In this document: piece after piece, positions 23,791 through 36,837 of the stretch
Layout: each line of letters opens with the position of its first letter
How positions within the stretch are numbered: position 1 is the stretch's first letter
Source of the DNA: Tanytarsus gracilentus
Taxonomy: Eukaryota; Arthropoda; Insecta; Diptera; Chironomidae
DNA length: 64,000 nt
Assembly (NCBI GenBank): GCA_038502055.1
Contig: JAXRKN010000039.1
Span: forward strand, 620,001 to 684,000
Reading direction: 5' to 3'
Notes under the pieces: model-generated
Database searches by the model: none
Told to the model about the DNA's origin: nothing
The model's input: only the letters and a program-made list of their open reading frames with translations
Made by a program: the position numbers and the translations under genes

Positions 23791-26092
23791 ACATATGGGA
23801 AATTCCACCAGAGGAAAAAAATACATTTTGTCATTTTTAAAGAAAATATTGTATACAGCAAGGAAAACAAATTTTACAGTAAAATTCCTCTTAAAAATAT
23901 CTAAAATACCTGTCTTTTTGTTTTTCGATCAGACTTTCCGTTCTCGAGATATTTCAATTTTTGTGAGCGTTTGAGGGAGGACATTTGTGGAATTTTCATC
24001 ATTTTTTTTAAAGAAAAATTAATTTAAATTCAATCACGATTTTTATGGAAAAACTAAAACCCACGTTTTTTTCATTACTTTATGCTGTACAACTTTTGTC
24101 TAGAAGTCATATGATGTTAACCTCGCCATTTATGAGATATTTTAATGTTTTTGTGAACAAGAAAATGTCCTCCCTCAAACGCCTTTTTAAATTTTTCAAA
24201 ACCGTTAAAAAATGGCAAAGAAAAAAAATTATCTTGAAAAAAATATTTATGCATTTTCAAAATAAATGTTTCTGAAGCATTTTCAGCGTAATTTCGTATT
24301 CTACACGATGTGAATCGACTAGAATTGATGATTTTTAAGTTATATCCATAATGGTCGATCAGGAGTGCCACTAATGTCCATTTTTAAGAACTATCGCTTC
24401 ATGTAGCTCGTTGAACTCATGATTGGACTAGAAATTGATCAGGAATTGTCATTGATGATTTAAGTTTACACATGACACCCTTAAAGAGGCGATGTCTTAA
24501 GTGGACAACCCCGAGCTCTAAAGAAGTTAATTCTACCGCACAAAACAATTTTTAATTAACTTCAACTTAGGTTTTATTTTAAATATTTTACCAATTGGCA
24601 TCAAATCAGCAAAAAAAATAATGTTGGGTCGCTTCCGAACATCATGCTGGAATCGTGGATTTTAGTTCCTTAATGGTTCAATGAATGTTTTAATGGATCA
24701 GTTGGGTCTCAAAAGTATTTTTAAAGTATAGCTCTTTATCATTCTTACAAATTCTGGTACTTTTTACCAGATATTAAACACTTCCTCTATTCCTATTGAA
24801 CCCCTTCTTTGTAATACCTCTAATTTAATAAAAAATATATTAAAAATAATTCTCTGATGCACAAATTTGTTTAATTTATGGAAAAATCTGTACCAAAAAA
24901 TTCAAAAAACATGGCTGATGTAAAATAATCATAAGCAGCATCTCCTACAACTATTTTAAGCACCTCCTGGTTCCACTTCCAGCACTTTCTTTATTTTTAG
25001 ATTGATTTTTTTTGCTCATGTTTAGCATACTCTGTGCTGATAATAAGCATTATTTTAGTTTATACCTGACACTATTAAAGAATGGTTAAAAGTACAATTT
25101 AAATTTTTATTCTTGCTTTTAAAAATTTAAATTTAATCCTCATGTGAACTGAAATTATTACCAGCAAATAATATGTTGAACATGAGCAAAAATACTCAAA
25201 CAAAATATGAGAGAAGTGCTGGAAGTGGAACCAGGAGGTGCTTAAAAAAAGTCATAGGAGATGCTTCTTATGGTTATTTTACATCAGTCATACTTTTTTA
25301 ATTTTTAAGATAAATTTCTGCATGAATTCAATCGATTTGAGCATTAGAGAATTATTTTTTAAAGTATTAAATATTAAACTATTGATATTAAAGAAGGGGT
25401 TCGAATGGAAGCAAAGATGTGTTTGTTGTGAAATAAAAAGTACCAGAAATTGTGGTAATAATACGAAGCTACATTTAAAAAGTACTTTTAAAATTCAACT
25501 AATACTTTAAAACATCCATTGACCCATAAAGAACTAAAAATTCATGATTCCAGCATGAAGTTTGGAAGCGACCCAGCAATTTTTTTCGCTGATTCTATAC
25601 CAAATGGTAAATTGTTTGAGAAAAGTATCAATAAAAGTTGTTTAAATGCTGTTTTGCGGGTCAATTTAATCGATCGTCAAAGTTAAAGCTCGCCGCTTTA
25701 AAAATTCATATCTTGTGAACCATATTTTTGAAAGAATAAAATTTTATTTGAAAGAGTAGACACGATCCTTGATAGTAAAAGTAATTTCCAAATTTTAGCA
25801 TCTCTCTTTCATTGAAATTATGTCAACTGAAGTTAATCATTTAATTTGTATGGAGAAAGTAGATCAGTGCCAAACAGGCATACCATTAATCAAAAGTCAA
25901 AGATAAAACTAGAATCTTTTCAAATTATTTAAATAACACTTTAAAACCCAATTTATTTTCTCAAAAAATTTTCAAAAAAATATCGGTAAACTAAATCAAA
26001 ATTATTTTTAACGTTTCTTTCTCTGTTTTAAAAATTTTATCATAGTAAACAAAATTTTCATGTTCCACTCTCTGGTGGAATTTCCCATATGT
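23791..26092. mobile_element. Fold-back type transposable element with terminal inverted repeats
   Basis: The ends carry a perfect 23-bp inverted repeat: ACATATGGGAAATTCCACCA... at 23791-23813 and its reverse complement at 26070-26092. Inside is a large imperfect palindrome (about 24540-25640). The element is about 2.3 kb and no open frame within it resembles a transposase, so it would be non-autonomous. Immediate flanks give no long target-site duplication; a palindromic ATAT next to the GGGAAATTCC core on both sides could be a 4-bp duplication. Superfamily is not determined. Confidence 0.65.
24540..25640. repeat. Inner long imperfect inverted repeat (hairpin arms)
   Basis: Arms of roughly 450-500 bp around a centre near 25.1 kb. 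The best block is a perfect 34-bp inverted repeat, 24954-24987 against 25214-25247, containing GCACCTCCTGGTTCCACTTC. Outward from it the arms keep matching with substitutions and small indels: GCTGATGTAAAATAA, AACCCCTTCTTT, TTCTGGTACTTTTT, GGGTCGCTTCC and ATGCTGGAATC each recur in inverted order. Identity by eye is about 75-80 percent outside the perfect block. A transcript across it could form a long double-stranded hairpin. Confidence 0.8.
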
Positions 26093-29000
26093 AGCCCTGA
26101 AGAAATTGAATTTCCTCCTTTATTTGTCGCATGTATACAATATCAATAACAAAATCGAAATGTTCGGCCAGCCATTTGATGAATGAATCCTATCAATTCA
26201 GTTCAAGATGCTTTGACATCAATTTATTTTCTTAATGTGATCGAAAATAAAGCAGCCTGCCTGTTAAAGGTCAAACAGGATTTATCATTTTAAGATGTCA
26301 TAATTGCAGGCATCATTTATTTAAGCTGAAATTATATAAGTGAGGTAAACGGCAGCAGTGTGGGATAATTAAATGAAGTCTCGTTTTAAAACACAATTCT
26401 TTGAAAGCTAACATCCTACACATCCTTCTTTAAACATCTTCAGAGAGCTTTCAAGCACTTTTTTAGTTTTTTTTTATTTAAATAATTCGAACGATTTTTA
26501 AGACTTGAAAAATTAAATGAAATTGAGATTGGTGTAAAGATTTACTTTCCGCTTATTTTGAAGCGCACTCAATTTAAATTCCATTGCGAAACAGTAATTC
26601 ATTAAATCTTTTTTTTATGCTGTGTCTTATTTTTTTCAATCATTATTTTCATTCCTCCTCGACTCATCACGCGAGAGTTTATAAAAAAGAAAAATATGAA
26701 ATTCTTTTCTTTTTTCCTAGTTGCTGCTGCATGCAGCATTTAATTGAAAAGCAGCGAAATAAATTGAAGATGAACGAAGCGTGTTTATGTAAATTTGGGG
26801 CAATGATGCAAGTCACATAGTCAATATTTCATTCGGCAGTCACTACTATGTTGCTTCTCTTTTTTTATGCAGTCGACGACGAACTCCCTTCTCTCGAAAG
26901 CACCATTTAATGAAATTTCACTCTTCATCAGTGATTTCTCTCTCATTCCGCGTCTTTTAACTCCCCAAGTGCTTCTATATGCTCATAGCCGCATTCCTCT
27001 GTCATCTTCATGCGTTGCACATATTCTCATATGATGCTCACAATCACATCTGAGTGCTCTTTAAAAAAACATGTATATATTTTATATGAGGTAACTCAAT
27101 AAAGGTAGTTTATGTTACTTTTGTGAGCATCTGGAATTTCTTCAATTGAAGAAAAATTTCTCAGAAGAGAACTTATTTTTTTATATCAAAAATTATTAAA
27201 TTTTAGCTTTTTACTTTCATTAGAAATTTTCTCGAAAACATTTTTCATTTTATACTCATTCATGAGTCAATCTCATTTATTTGTTTCACAGCCGTCTCAA
27301 ATATAAAAAGTGTCGTAGTCACGATGGAATGTGTTAAATTGGCAAAAATACAAATTCAAACGATCACAAATGTGTAAAACAAAGAGAGCACGGTAGTAAA
27401 AAAATAGAGAGTATAAGTAATACCTTATGTGACTCTGATGCCAAGAGGGAAGTAAACAGCGTGCCTGTTATTTTGTTGTTGTGTACACACAAAATGAACC
27501 TCACGAAAAATAAATTAGAGTTCACAAACGAAAAATCCGGGGATCAAATTTTTTATGGGGAAAACAAAAATATTTGGACAGATGATCAAATTTGTGAAAT
27601 TTTACCTCACCAACGCTACGTGACGAGTCTATAAAGTTCTCATTTGCTGTGTGTCTATGCATGACGTATGTGTAATTTGGCAACATGTTCACTTTCAGGA
27701 GTAAATACAAGCAGCATGTATGAGTGAGAGATGAGGAAATTTTCATTCAAACATCGTTCACATGTGATTTTCATTTGACTCGGAAATTTTATAGTTTTCC
27801 TCTCGTTCTCTCTAAATGCTTTTTCCTGTAATGGTGTCGACACATGTATTGGAAGGATGGGCTCATTCTTCATGGAAATTGGTACTGGCAGTTCTAATTT
27901 AATAATTGAGTATTAGACGAAAGTAAAGTGCACTCAAAAAAGTTGACCAGGGTAGAAAGTCCGATAATCTAGCGCACAATGCTGAGGAGCATTTTTCATG
28001 CTCAATTTTCCTCATTTTCACGAGCTCCACTTAATGCTTAAATCAAAGTGAAAAGTGCCAAAAATATATACCTTTGCGAATAGAGAGCGAACGTGCGATG
28101 CGATGAATAGGTAAAGTGACTAAATTGCGCTGCTCTCGCACATTTTTCTTGTATGACGAATTGTGCAAATGATTAATTGCCAGTCTTGCAAATTTTTCAT
28201 TGCGCATTACTGAAAAATGACTGAATCATGCAAAAATGATTTTTTTACTCCATTTTATGTCCTTTTAACAGGGACTGCTGTAAGCGGATGATTTTTACAA
28301 AATAATCTTTGTGTGAATATTTTCCCACAGTCAAGAAGGAACTGTCACATAAATGAGCATTTATTCATTAATATTTTCCAAGAACTAGCACACCATGGAG
28401 AATATATATAAGAAACTTTTATGGAGCAACGCTTACGGAACGATGATTGTACAATTATCGCTGAGACATGATCGCAAAATAGAATGGAGCGGCGCAAAAA
28501 AAAATTTTAGTCGAGAGAGCTTATGGTGTTAAAAAGAAATGAAATACGAGTCCGAAGATGACTAAGAATGCAAGTAAAAATTAGCTTGTAAAGTGATATA
28601 AATCATGAAGACCCACAAGTTAAAAAATTAATTTTCACTGTTCACCAAACTTTTGCCTGTATTCACACACAAAGCCTCACTAAAACTTAATAACGCACTA
28701 AATAAATTTTATAATCTAAGCACAACAAATCGGTTCAGCATGATTATAATTGCTTGTACTGACCGACGATTACTGGCGCGATTATGATGCCTCACAAAAC
28801 TGTGTATTATAAATTTTTGTTCGTGCCGCGCGGGCTCAAGCTGAGCCAAAGACCGGAATTTGCATGTTAAGCCTGATACGCGATGTTTAGAAATGTTTTC
28901 AAATAAGTTGTTTATACTTAGACGAACGAGCGATAAAATGCATTTCACCGTGGTGCTTTATTGCTTGTATTTTTTTATATACATCACACGGCAGTGTGTA

Positions 29001-32000
29001 ATTTAGAAGTGTATATGGATGTGTGCAGAAAGTTCCAGCTGAAAAAATATAAGTGCTAAAAAAATTCTTTATTCCAGAACAATGAACATTCAAACCGCAA
29101 TGTACATTACAGTATTTTTTCTTTCATTCTCTCTCTCTTTTGCTTTTTCAATGCTTTTATGTCTCCACTCCACTCAGCCTTCTATACATTTTGTTTCCAT
29201 TCTTTTATATTTTTTTTACTCTTGCAGAAAAGATAGAATTCTTGCGATATGTTGTATCCTCTGTGATATATGGAAACTCTTGAAACCCATAGAGAGTGAG
29301 AGCGTCATATTTTAATTTGCTAACGAGGAATTCGAATGAAAGAAAATTTTTTAAACATGCAATAATAAATTTGTCCAACCACACCAGTAATTGCGGAATT
29401 CAGTTTAAAAATAAACTTATAATGGAAAAAATAATAAATTTCAAAAATATTTTGACCGGAAAGCTTTACCGTTTTGTGGATTTGTCGAAATATTTGTTGA
29501 AGCATAATTAAACATTGTTGCAAGACCAAGAAAGTGAGAGTTGCTAAGGAAGATTTACCACGTTATCATTTAACGCACATTTAATTACTCAAATGACAGA
29601 ATTTTCGGTAAAGTTATGTCGTTCATGTTTTCTCACAAGAATTTAAGTGGAGGCAGCTACAATTGAAATTTTAATGACGCTTTCTGGTGAAAATTTAATG
29701 AGATTTTTCAACTCTTGCTCCCACTTGAGAATTACTTTGTGTTCTTGATATAAAAAGAAAAATGGAATTTCTCCCAAAATTAAATGTTTCGCGTTGCATA
29801 AAAAAATGAAAAATTTCACGCGCGATATAGTGCGAATAATTTGCTCTAGACGTCGCTCTCATTTTGAGCTATTTAAAAATATTGCGAGGAATTCTAGGAA
29901 TGCTGTTATCTATCACAAACGTCACTGCTCCTATAAAGGGATCTAATTGAGATTAATCAAGTGACAAGTGATAAATCTATCGCTCGGCGCACTCCTTTCG
30001 TCGTCGTGGTAGGATTTACATCAAATAGAAAAGTCTAAACGGAGCACAAATGAGTGCACGATCAAGAATGCATTCCACCGCACTCGCGTTTTAGAGTCGA
30101 AAATAAATTCATCAGATTTAAATATATATTTTTTCTCTCTCACTCTTTGAAAGAATTGCGTTTTTTACTATGTGCCGTGTGCTCTCGCTTATTTAAGATT
30201 TTATTTTTAACGAAAAAAAAATTTCTTTCTTTTTTTCACTAGCAGATTTTTTGGCCTTTTCAAAAATAAAACATTTTCTTCTTTTTCATCATCATCGCTT
30301 TTTTACTCACCTAATCACACCAACACTGACGATGACGATTTTAAATATATTTCTTGGCTGATTCAATCACTTTTTCTTATTTACTCTCTTCGCAAAAATT
30401 TTTCAACATGAGTAACAAGTTTTTTCTTCCTTTCTTTTTTTTTTGAATTTCCTTATCCAACTGTCACAAAATTTTATCACTTCTCAAAAGTATTCTTCAC
30501 CACACTTTTGAAATTCTCCGAGGATGAAACCTTTTTTTTGCATGTTCACATCGGGAACTTTAGTGTTTCTTGCTAAACAGAGGAAAAAAATCACCATGTA
30601 ACTTTTATGTATACATTTTTAGTACAAAATAAAATCATATATATGTGTGAGATCCTTTCACAGCACTCTTAAGTCAAATGCGAAAGTTTTCGCCGTTAAT
30701 TTTCCGCATCAATATTTTCCCTCCTAATACATCCCACTGAATCTCCCCCTATAACTCTTCATATGCTCTCATAATGTTTCCCATATGAATCTGATATGTC
30801 TATCTATTTTCATTTATTTATTGGTCAATAAGAAGGCTTTCACTTGACTTCCTTCATCATTTTTTTCTGCAGACATATTATCATCTCGAGTGAGTTGAGT
30901 GCATTAAAAAAAGAGAGAGAAGAAAAATTTACATTTTTAAAAGAGATTGGAGGACCGGAAAATTTTTCGAAATATTTTGGCACTTTAACTTCTCTCTCAT
31001 TATGCTAAAAATATTCTTTTTTTTTCAGGTGCAGACAAGCAGGAAAGAGATGAGATAATTTCATAAAATCCTATTACTTTATGACCACAATAATTTTGGA
31101 TTTTATTCTTGAACAGCGGATAAAATTTTAGCTGTGATGACTTTTTAAGATACAACACACCGAAAAAATTTATACCCTTTACTATTATTTTTTTTGATGA
31201 GACAAAAACTCCACGAGAATACAAAGTGAACAACCAGACTGACTCGAACGAAAACGGCAACTGAATGAGAACGGGTGAAAAGAAAGAAAATTTTCGATTC
31301 GCAAGTGTAGAAAAACTCATTCGGCCGATCTCGTTTTCAGCTCGCCTCACTCTCTCTCTCTCTCTCTCTCTTTCTCCGGCACTTTATATATCCCACGATG
31401 GTGGTGCGATGTTGGGGTAAAAAATTAAAATATGAAATTCAACTGATCCAATTAATTTTTATGCACTTTTTCGAATGCATCAAAAGTCGTGAAATTAAAA
31501 TTTAATCATAATTCAATCAAATTTTATGATGTGAAACTCGAAGTAATTTTCACTCTCTCTCATGTAGTGAAAATTCTCTGCACCAACACGCATGAAAGTG
31601 AATAAGTTGGTGTTGAGCTCACTTTCGTCACGATTCGGAAAATTCTCTTCGCTGTGTTGGTGAAATGTTTACATTTTCATATGCAACCCCTCCGAATTTT
31701 TTTGTCTGGGAACTTCCGCGTGTCGTGATATTTGTGCTTTTCTCTTCTTCGCTTTTTTCTTGCATTTTTTATCAGACAGAATTCCTGCATTTCCTGATAA
31801 TCGTCATTAAATCGCATTTACTTTTAATCCTCTATGTAGCACTCGAATGAATTATGTCTTAGCTATTTTTTTCTATCAACTAAACCCATCGATAAAGATT
31901 TGCTCGATTGGAAGCGAGGTTAAAAGAAATTATAGTTGGTGTCTGTGTGCGGCATTCTTATTTTTTTCAGTGGTCAGTTAGCAACAACAAAAACAGCATG

Positions 32001-32961
32001 CAACGTGATCATATTGTTAAGACTTTTTTTTGCCTCCGAAAAATAAAACATTAATCTTTTCGCGGAGTCCACTTCACTTCTCCTTTCGCTTTTATGCATA
32101 CTCATATATGTGTGCTTATGTTTCACTTAATTTCACACACCAAAAAATACATTTACATTTTTGTTTCATTTGAAGGGAAGAGAGAAGAAATTTTTTTTCG
32201 AAAAAAAAACGCATATTGCAACATATATTAAAAATATATAAGTCATGAACCGGATGGAAATGTGAATGGGATAAATGATTATAGAAGTGCGTCGAGAGGA
32301 AATTGTATTAAGTAATTATTATTTAGACACTTTTTAAAATTTACCAAGTTTAATATTTTTAACCGGAATTTTTTCACTTTTTTCAAAACTTTTTAAGCGA
32401 GCAAAAGCTGCAAAGAAAGTCACGTCTTGTTTCAAGAAATACGCGTTGCTATCTGAAACCTTTTTTCTTTCTTTTCTGCTCTTTCTCTCTCTTTCTGTGC
32501 TCATATACAGTCATTGCAATATTGTGCTTATAGCTTTGAAGAAGAGCGTATATAAAATTTTAATCATCTTGTGCGCGTTGAGCATCTCTTCACCTCTTTA
32601 CTGTTTGTTTTTTTCTTCAATTTTTTATTCTTTATTGCTCCGATTCTCTTATTAATTGGAATGCAATAAGCTAAAAATATTTCATTACGAAATTCTTTTA
32701 AAAAAATAAAACATGTGAAAAGTTCACATATCAACACTTTATAAATTTATAATTTACATGACTTCCAGAGTTCTCAGCGTGATTTTCATACATAAAAATT
32801 TACAAACGCTTCGAAAGCTATTCAGCTGAAAAATAAATATGAGTAATTTTCTCAATAAAAAAAAAGAGTTTATAATGAAAAGAATTTACAGACGAACAGT
32901 GGATGAGGAATTTATTAATTCATTTCAAATAGAGAATCAATTTTCTCCGCACTTTTCGTGT
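26093..32961. other. Gene-poor AT-rich stretch between fold-back element and POLR3B
   Basis: Nearly 6.9 kb with no exon that I can support on either strand. It includes pyrimidine runs, several TATA-like strings and a CT/GA microsatellite near 31350. It may carry distal promoters or non-coding transcripts of the LIM gene or an undetected gene. No convincing protein similarity in any frame. Confidence 0.4.
31320..31391 (-). promoter_or_regulatory. Candidate TATA plus GA-repeat promoter on minus strand
   Basis: On the minus strand a TATATAAAG string (about 31390-31382) is followed by GTGCCGGAGAAA and a run of at least ten GA dinucleotides (about 31348-31370), then a more GC-rich segment. In flies, GA repeats near a TATA box bind GAGA factor at paused promoters. 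The minus-strand target would lie in the 13-kb gene-poor region or be a distal first exon of the LIM gene. Sequence pattern only. Confidence 0.25.
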
Positions 32962-35900
32962 CTAATAATTTTTCAACTTTAATTTCGGAATAACATTCAT
33001 ACTCTGAAGTTCTTGGAAGAGCAATTTGCAAGCGTAGGGAATCGAAATTTTTGCAACATTAGTGGATGATCGACAATTGTGGCACCATGATGAGTAAGCA
33101 AGTCGGCCACACTGATTGCAAACATCGACATCGAAAGCATCAGCAGAAATCATTAATCGCTCCATTATTAGCATTGATGCACCATATGAGATGAGACAAT
33201 CGCGTTCCATTTCACCCAATCTCAAGCCACCTTCTCTGCTTCTGCCTTGTGTCGGTTGTCGAGTGAGAATAGCTCGAGGACCACGTGCACGAGCATGCAT
33301 CTTATCTTGAACCATGTGCTTTAGTTTTTGATAATAAACTGGTCCCGAGTAGATGTACGCCTCGAGCGGTTCTCCCGTTATGCCAGAATAGAAAATATCT
33401 TTTCCCATGTAATTGTATCCCTTCTCGAAGAGCTCATCTTGAAGGTCACTACATTTTGAGCCAGAAAATGCCGTACCGTAATGAAATTTACCTTGTAAAA
33501 CACCGGCCTTGCTTCCGAGCAATTCAAGAGTTTTTCCTACAGTCATACGAGATGGAAATCCATGAGGATTCATAATCATATCTGGCGACATTCCAAAATC
33601 ATTAAATGGCATGTCCTCCTGATCAACAATCAAGCCCGTAACACCTTTCTGACCATGTCGACTGCTAAATTTATCGCCAATCTCAGGGCGACGTGTTTGT
33701 CGTAACAATATTTTAATGAGAAAGTCCTCGTCCGAATTAGCACTGACCATTACTTTTTCCACGTAGCTTGGCTCAGTGTTTTTATAGCAAACTGGAACTG
33801 GTGAAAATGACATTGCTTGCGGCGTATCTGCTTGTGTGCCTGGCGTTACTTGAGTGACCGTTGGCATCTCCTTATTTACCATTACCATCTTGTTTTGAAC
33901 ACGTTCACCTAAGATTTAAAAATTGAATTATTTTAAATTACATATATTTAATATATTATTACCCGGACTGGCGATTCCATCACTATCGAGTGCTTCATGT
34001 CGAAAAATGACTTTATCTGTTGCTGCGTCTTTAAGTGGACCCATAATACGATCGTATGTTTGATTTGAGTAACGTTTGACAGTGCATTTTGTGTTCTTAT
34101 AGACAAGACATCTCCCATATCCTCGATCAATTGAAGCTTTGTTTAAAACAAGTGCATCCTCAATATCGTAGCCAGAATAGCTCATCACAGCGACTGTTGC
34201 ATTTTGACCGGCCGGTAGTTTATCAAAATTAACCAATTCAATAGTCCTCGATCGTACCATTGGCGTTTGTGGATAGACAATATTATACATAAGTGTATCA
34301 ATGCGATTTCTCTGATTATAGCCAATAACTCCCATTGCCTGTTTTCCCATCGCGCATTGATAGGTGTTACGAGGACTCTGATTGTGATGCGGATAAGGAA
34401 CTAGACCGGCGCATACACCCAAAATTGTAAATGGCTCAATTTCCAAGTGAGTAGTTTTTTCGACATCAATATCGGTTTCTTGAAAGGCAATGAACGAGTC
34501 ATTTTCTTCGTTTACGTCGAGGAATTCAATTAACCCTTCGTCAAGGAAGTCTTCAAATTTTCTTAGTCCTTTCTTAACCTCGTCAATGTGAAATTGTTTA
34601 ACGAGAGGCTGGCCACGAAAAACAATAATGTAAGGCCGACATAAACGACCCCCGTCGGTATGTATGAAAACACATTTGCGAAGATGCGATACGTGAATAG
34701 ATACAAAAGCGCCGATGCATCCTTTGCGTCTCATCAATCGAAAAGTGTTGACGAGATTCGTATATCCAAGAGCGACTCCCAAAATGTTACCGTTCAGGAA
34801 GACTACAAAAACATTTGGGTGATTTATGATGTCGCCTCCAAGCAACTTAATATCCTCGACGCCAGCATTGAAAGCTAATCGAATAACTGGAATATCATCG
34901 CATTCTGTCGTGATGTGAGTCATAAGAGCTAAATTCTTTACAAGACCACACGCTTCTCCTTCTGGCGTATCGCTTGGGCACATCATGCCCCATTGTGAAG
35001 GCTGAAGTGATCGAGGTCCAGATACTTTTCGTGTCTTTTCAAACTGAGAATTTACTCTTGTCATCATTCCAAGCGCTGAAATGTAGCTTAATCGAGATAA
35101 AACTTGAGTGACCCCAGCACGTTCCATTCGAAAACGTTTGATAGTCCAATTTCCACTTGATATTGCAGACTCAATCCCAGCCGTAATAATTGCTGGTCGA
35201 AAATGTTTAACTGCATCGAACTGAGCCGCCTTTACCTTTGGAATGTTCTTGTCAGCAACACTTTTTAATTCCCAATTAAAGCGTTTAAAGAGATCCTCAA
35301 ACATAAGTGACAGTAACGATCCAGCCAATTCCAATCTTTTATTTCCATAGTAATCACGATCATCGAGTGAATTTGGATTTGTTTCGGCAGTCATTACTCG
35401 CCTCACCATCAGTGCAACATAAACGGATTTCATTTGAAAATTAAAAGTCTCGACTGGAACATGAGCGAGTATTGTTGTTGCCAAAAGATCTCTCGCTTCA
35501 TCTGCCGGTGTCTTATATTTGCTTGCAGCCGTCACAAAACGTTTTGTCATCATTTTCGAGCCCATATACTCGAGAGCTCTTTGCTGAAAAATATTAAATT
35601 ATTTAGTTAAATGATATTATTTTAAGAAAATTTATAAAACCTGCGTAAAGACTTGATGTTCCACGACTTCAATCAACGATGGCCCGAATTTCTTTTGAAT
35701 TTCCTCCGAAGTTCCAATGATTTGCATAATTTCCTGATCGGCTACAACACCCATTGCCTTAAAGATGATAGCAATAGGTATGTCCTCAGTCATTGAGTTG
35801 TGTTTGAGATAGTATTTGCCATGTTTTACGAGCACAGTTGTCCTAGACTTTTTCTCATGCGTTGAACTAGCCACTTGGCATTGAATTGTTCCGTTGAAAT

Positions 35901-36571
35901 CTTCCGTTATCATTTTATTCCAGGACATTTGCTCTTGAATCAAAATCACCTTCTCTTGGCCTCTCACAACAAAGTAACCACCCGGATCATGCGGACACTC
36001 ATTCAATTTTGACATTTCATGCTCAGATTTATTATTGAGAACGCAATGTGATGATCGCAGCATGATTGGCATTCTAAAAATTTAACTTTAAAAAAATGTT
36101 TATTTTATGCATAATTTTTAATTACCTTCCGAGCAGAAGATTGTCACGACGAATTTTCTGGGTCCCTCTCGTGTAAATTATATCGCAGTAGATGGGTGCA
36201 GAATATGTCATATCGCGTAAACGGCATTCATGAGGAGTTGTTGATTTAGTCGACAAATTACTTCCATCTTCAAAATTTGGCTTTCCTACATGGACATCCA
36301 AATACTCTAGTGAAAATGAGGGATCATTATCGCAACGGATCATGTTGTTGGCCTTTACAATGTGCTTAATGTCCTCATTGACGAAATAATTAAACGAATC
36401 AATGTGCTGCTTTACAAGTCCTTTCACTTTAAGAAATTCCGGTACTAGTTTCCATTTATCCTGAAAATTAGCTCAGCTTATTAAAACTTCTATTTAAGAC
36501 AGTCAAACACTTACTTCTAGTGCCTTCACCGGCTTTTTCAAGTCATTCCATTCCTCTTTTTTCGTTGGCAT
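32962..36571 (-). CDS. POLR3B: DNA-directed RNA polymerase III subunit RPC2
   Basis: Second-largest (beta-type) subunit of RNA polymerase III, which transcribes tRNA, 5S and U6 genes. Five exons: 36515-36571, 36126-36460, 35641-36073, 33963-35583, 32962-33908, giving 1,130 residues (human 1,133). Landmarks in order: LKVKGLVKQHIDSFNYF, SPHECRLRDM-type TPHECRLRDMTYSAPIY, GRMPIMLRSSHC, VLSRLSYISALGMMTR, GMMCPSDTPEGEACGLVKNL, NQRNRIDTLMYN, YSGYDIEDALVLNKAS, RRPEIGDKFSSRHGQKG, RARGPRAILTRQPTQGRSR, and the clamp zinc site CNQCGRLAYSSWCHNC near the C-terminus. It ends LLFQELQSMNVIPKLKL, as in the family. Divergent from RpL23 with 266 bp between starts. Confidence 0.97.
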
Positions 36572-36837
36572 GATTATAAAATTTTGGTTATGATGAAATC
36601 CTACACTTAAATTGACAATTTTCTCGAATAACTTGACGTTATTTTCATTCTTTTTACTGCTTCAATTAACTTTATGATTTTAACTTTTCTAAATATGCCT
36701 AATTTCACTTTAATTCACTTAATTTGTTGCATGTTCTATTTTGTAAACATGTTACAGTGAAATCTCTCACTTTTTTAGTTTTCTCTTTTGCCGCCAGAGC
36801 ACGCCTCCTTCTTTTTCTTCAAAAATCCACACTAAAC
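36572..36837. promoter_or_regulatory. Shared divergent promoter of POLR3B and RpL23
   Basis: Both start codons are only 266 bp apart. On the RpL23 side a pyrimidine run (TTTTCTCTTTTGCCGCC, about 36779-36794) resembles the 5' TOP tract typical of ribosomal-protein mRNAs. The 15-mer ACAGTGAAATCTCTC sits at 36754-36768, about 70 bp before the RpL23 start codon; the same string is in the YME1L/Prosbeta5 promoter. Confidence 0.6.

Noticed and set aside
24045..24371. Overlapping frames inside the fold-back element
   Set aside because: Low-complexity Phe/Lys-rich peptides without transposase motifs; not conserved between the two arms.
31000..31350. Minus-strand 116-codon frame near the GA repeat
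   Set aside because: No similarity to a known family, and the start lies just downstream of the putative promoter; more likely 5' UTR or spacer.
19595..32961. Search for tRNA, conserved microRNA or homeobox-type exons in the gene-poor region
   Set aside because: None of the familiar microRNA mature sequences or tRNA box A/B pairs stood out by eye. A covariance-model scan was not possible, so absence is not proven.
33116..33575. Plus-strand frames inside POLR3B
   Set aside because: Antisense shadows of the strongly conserved polymerase exon.
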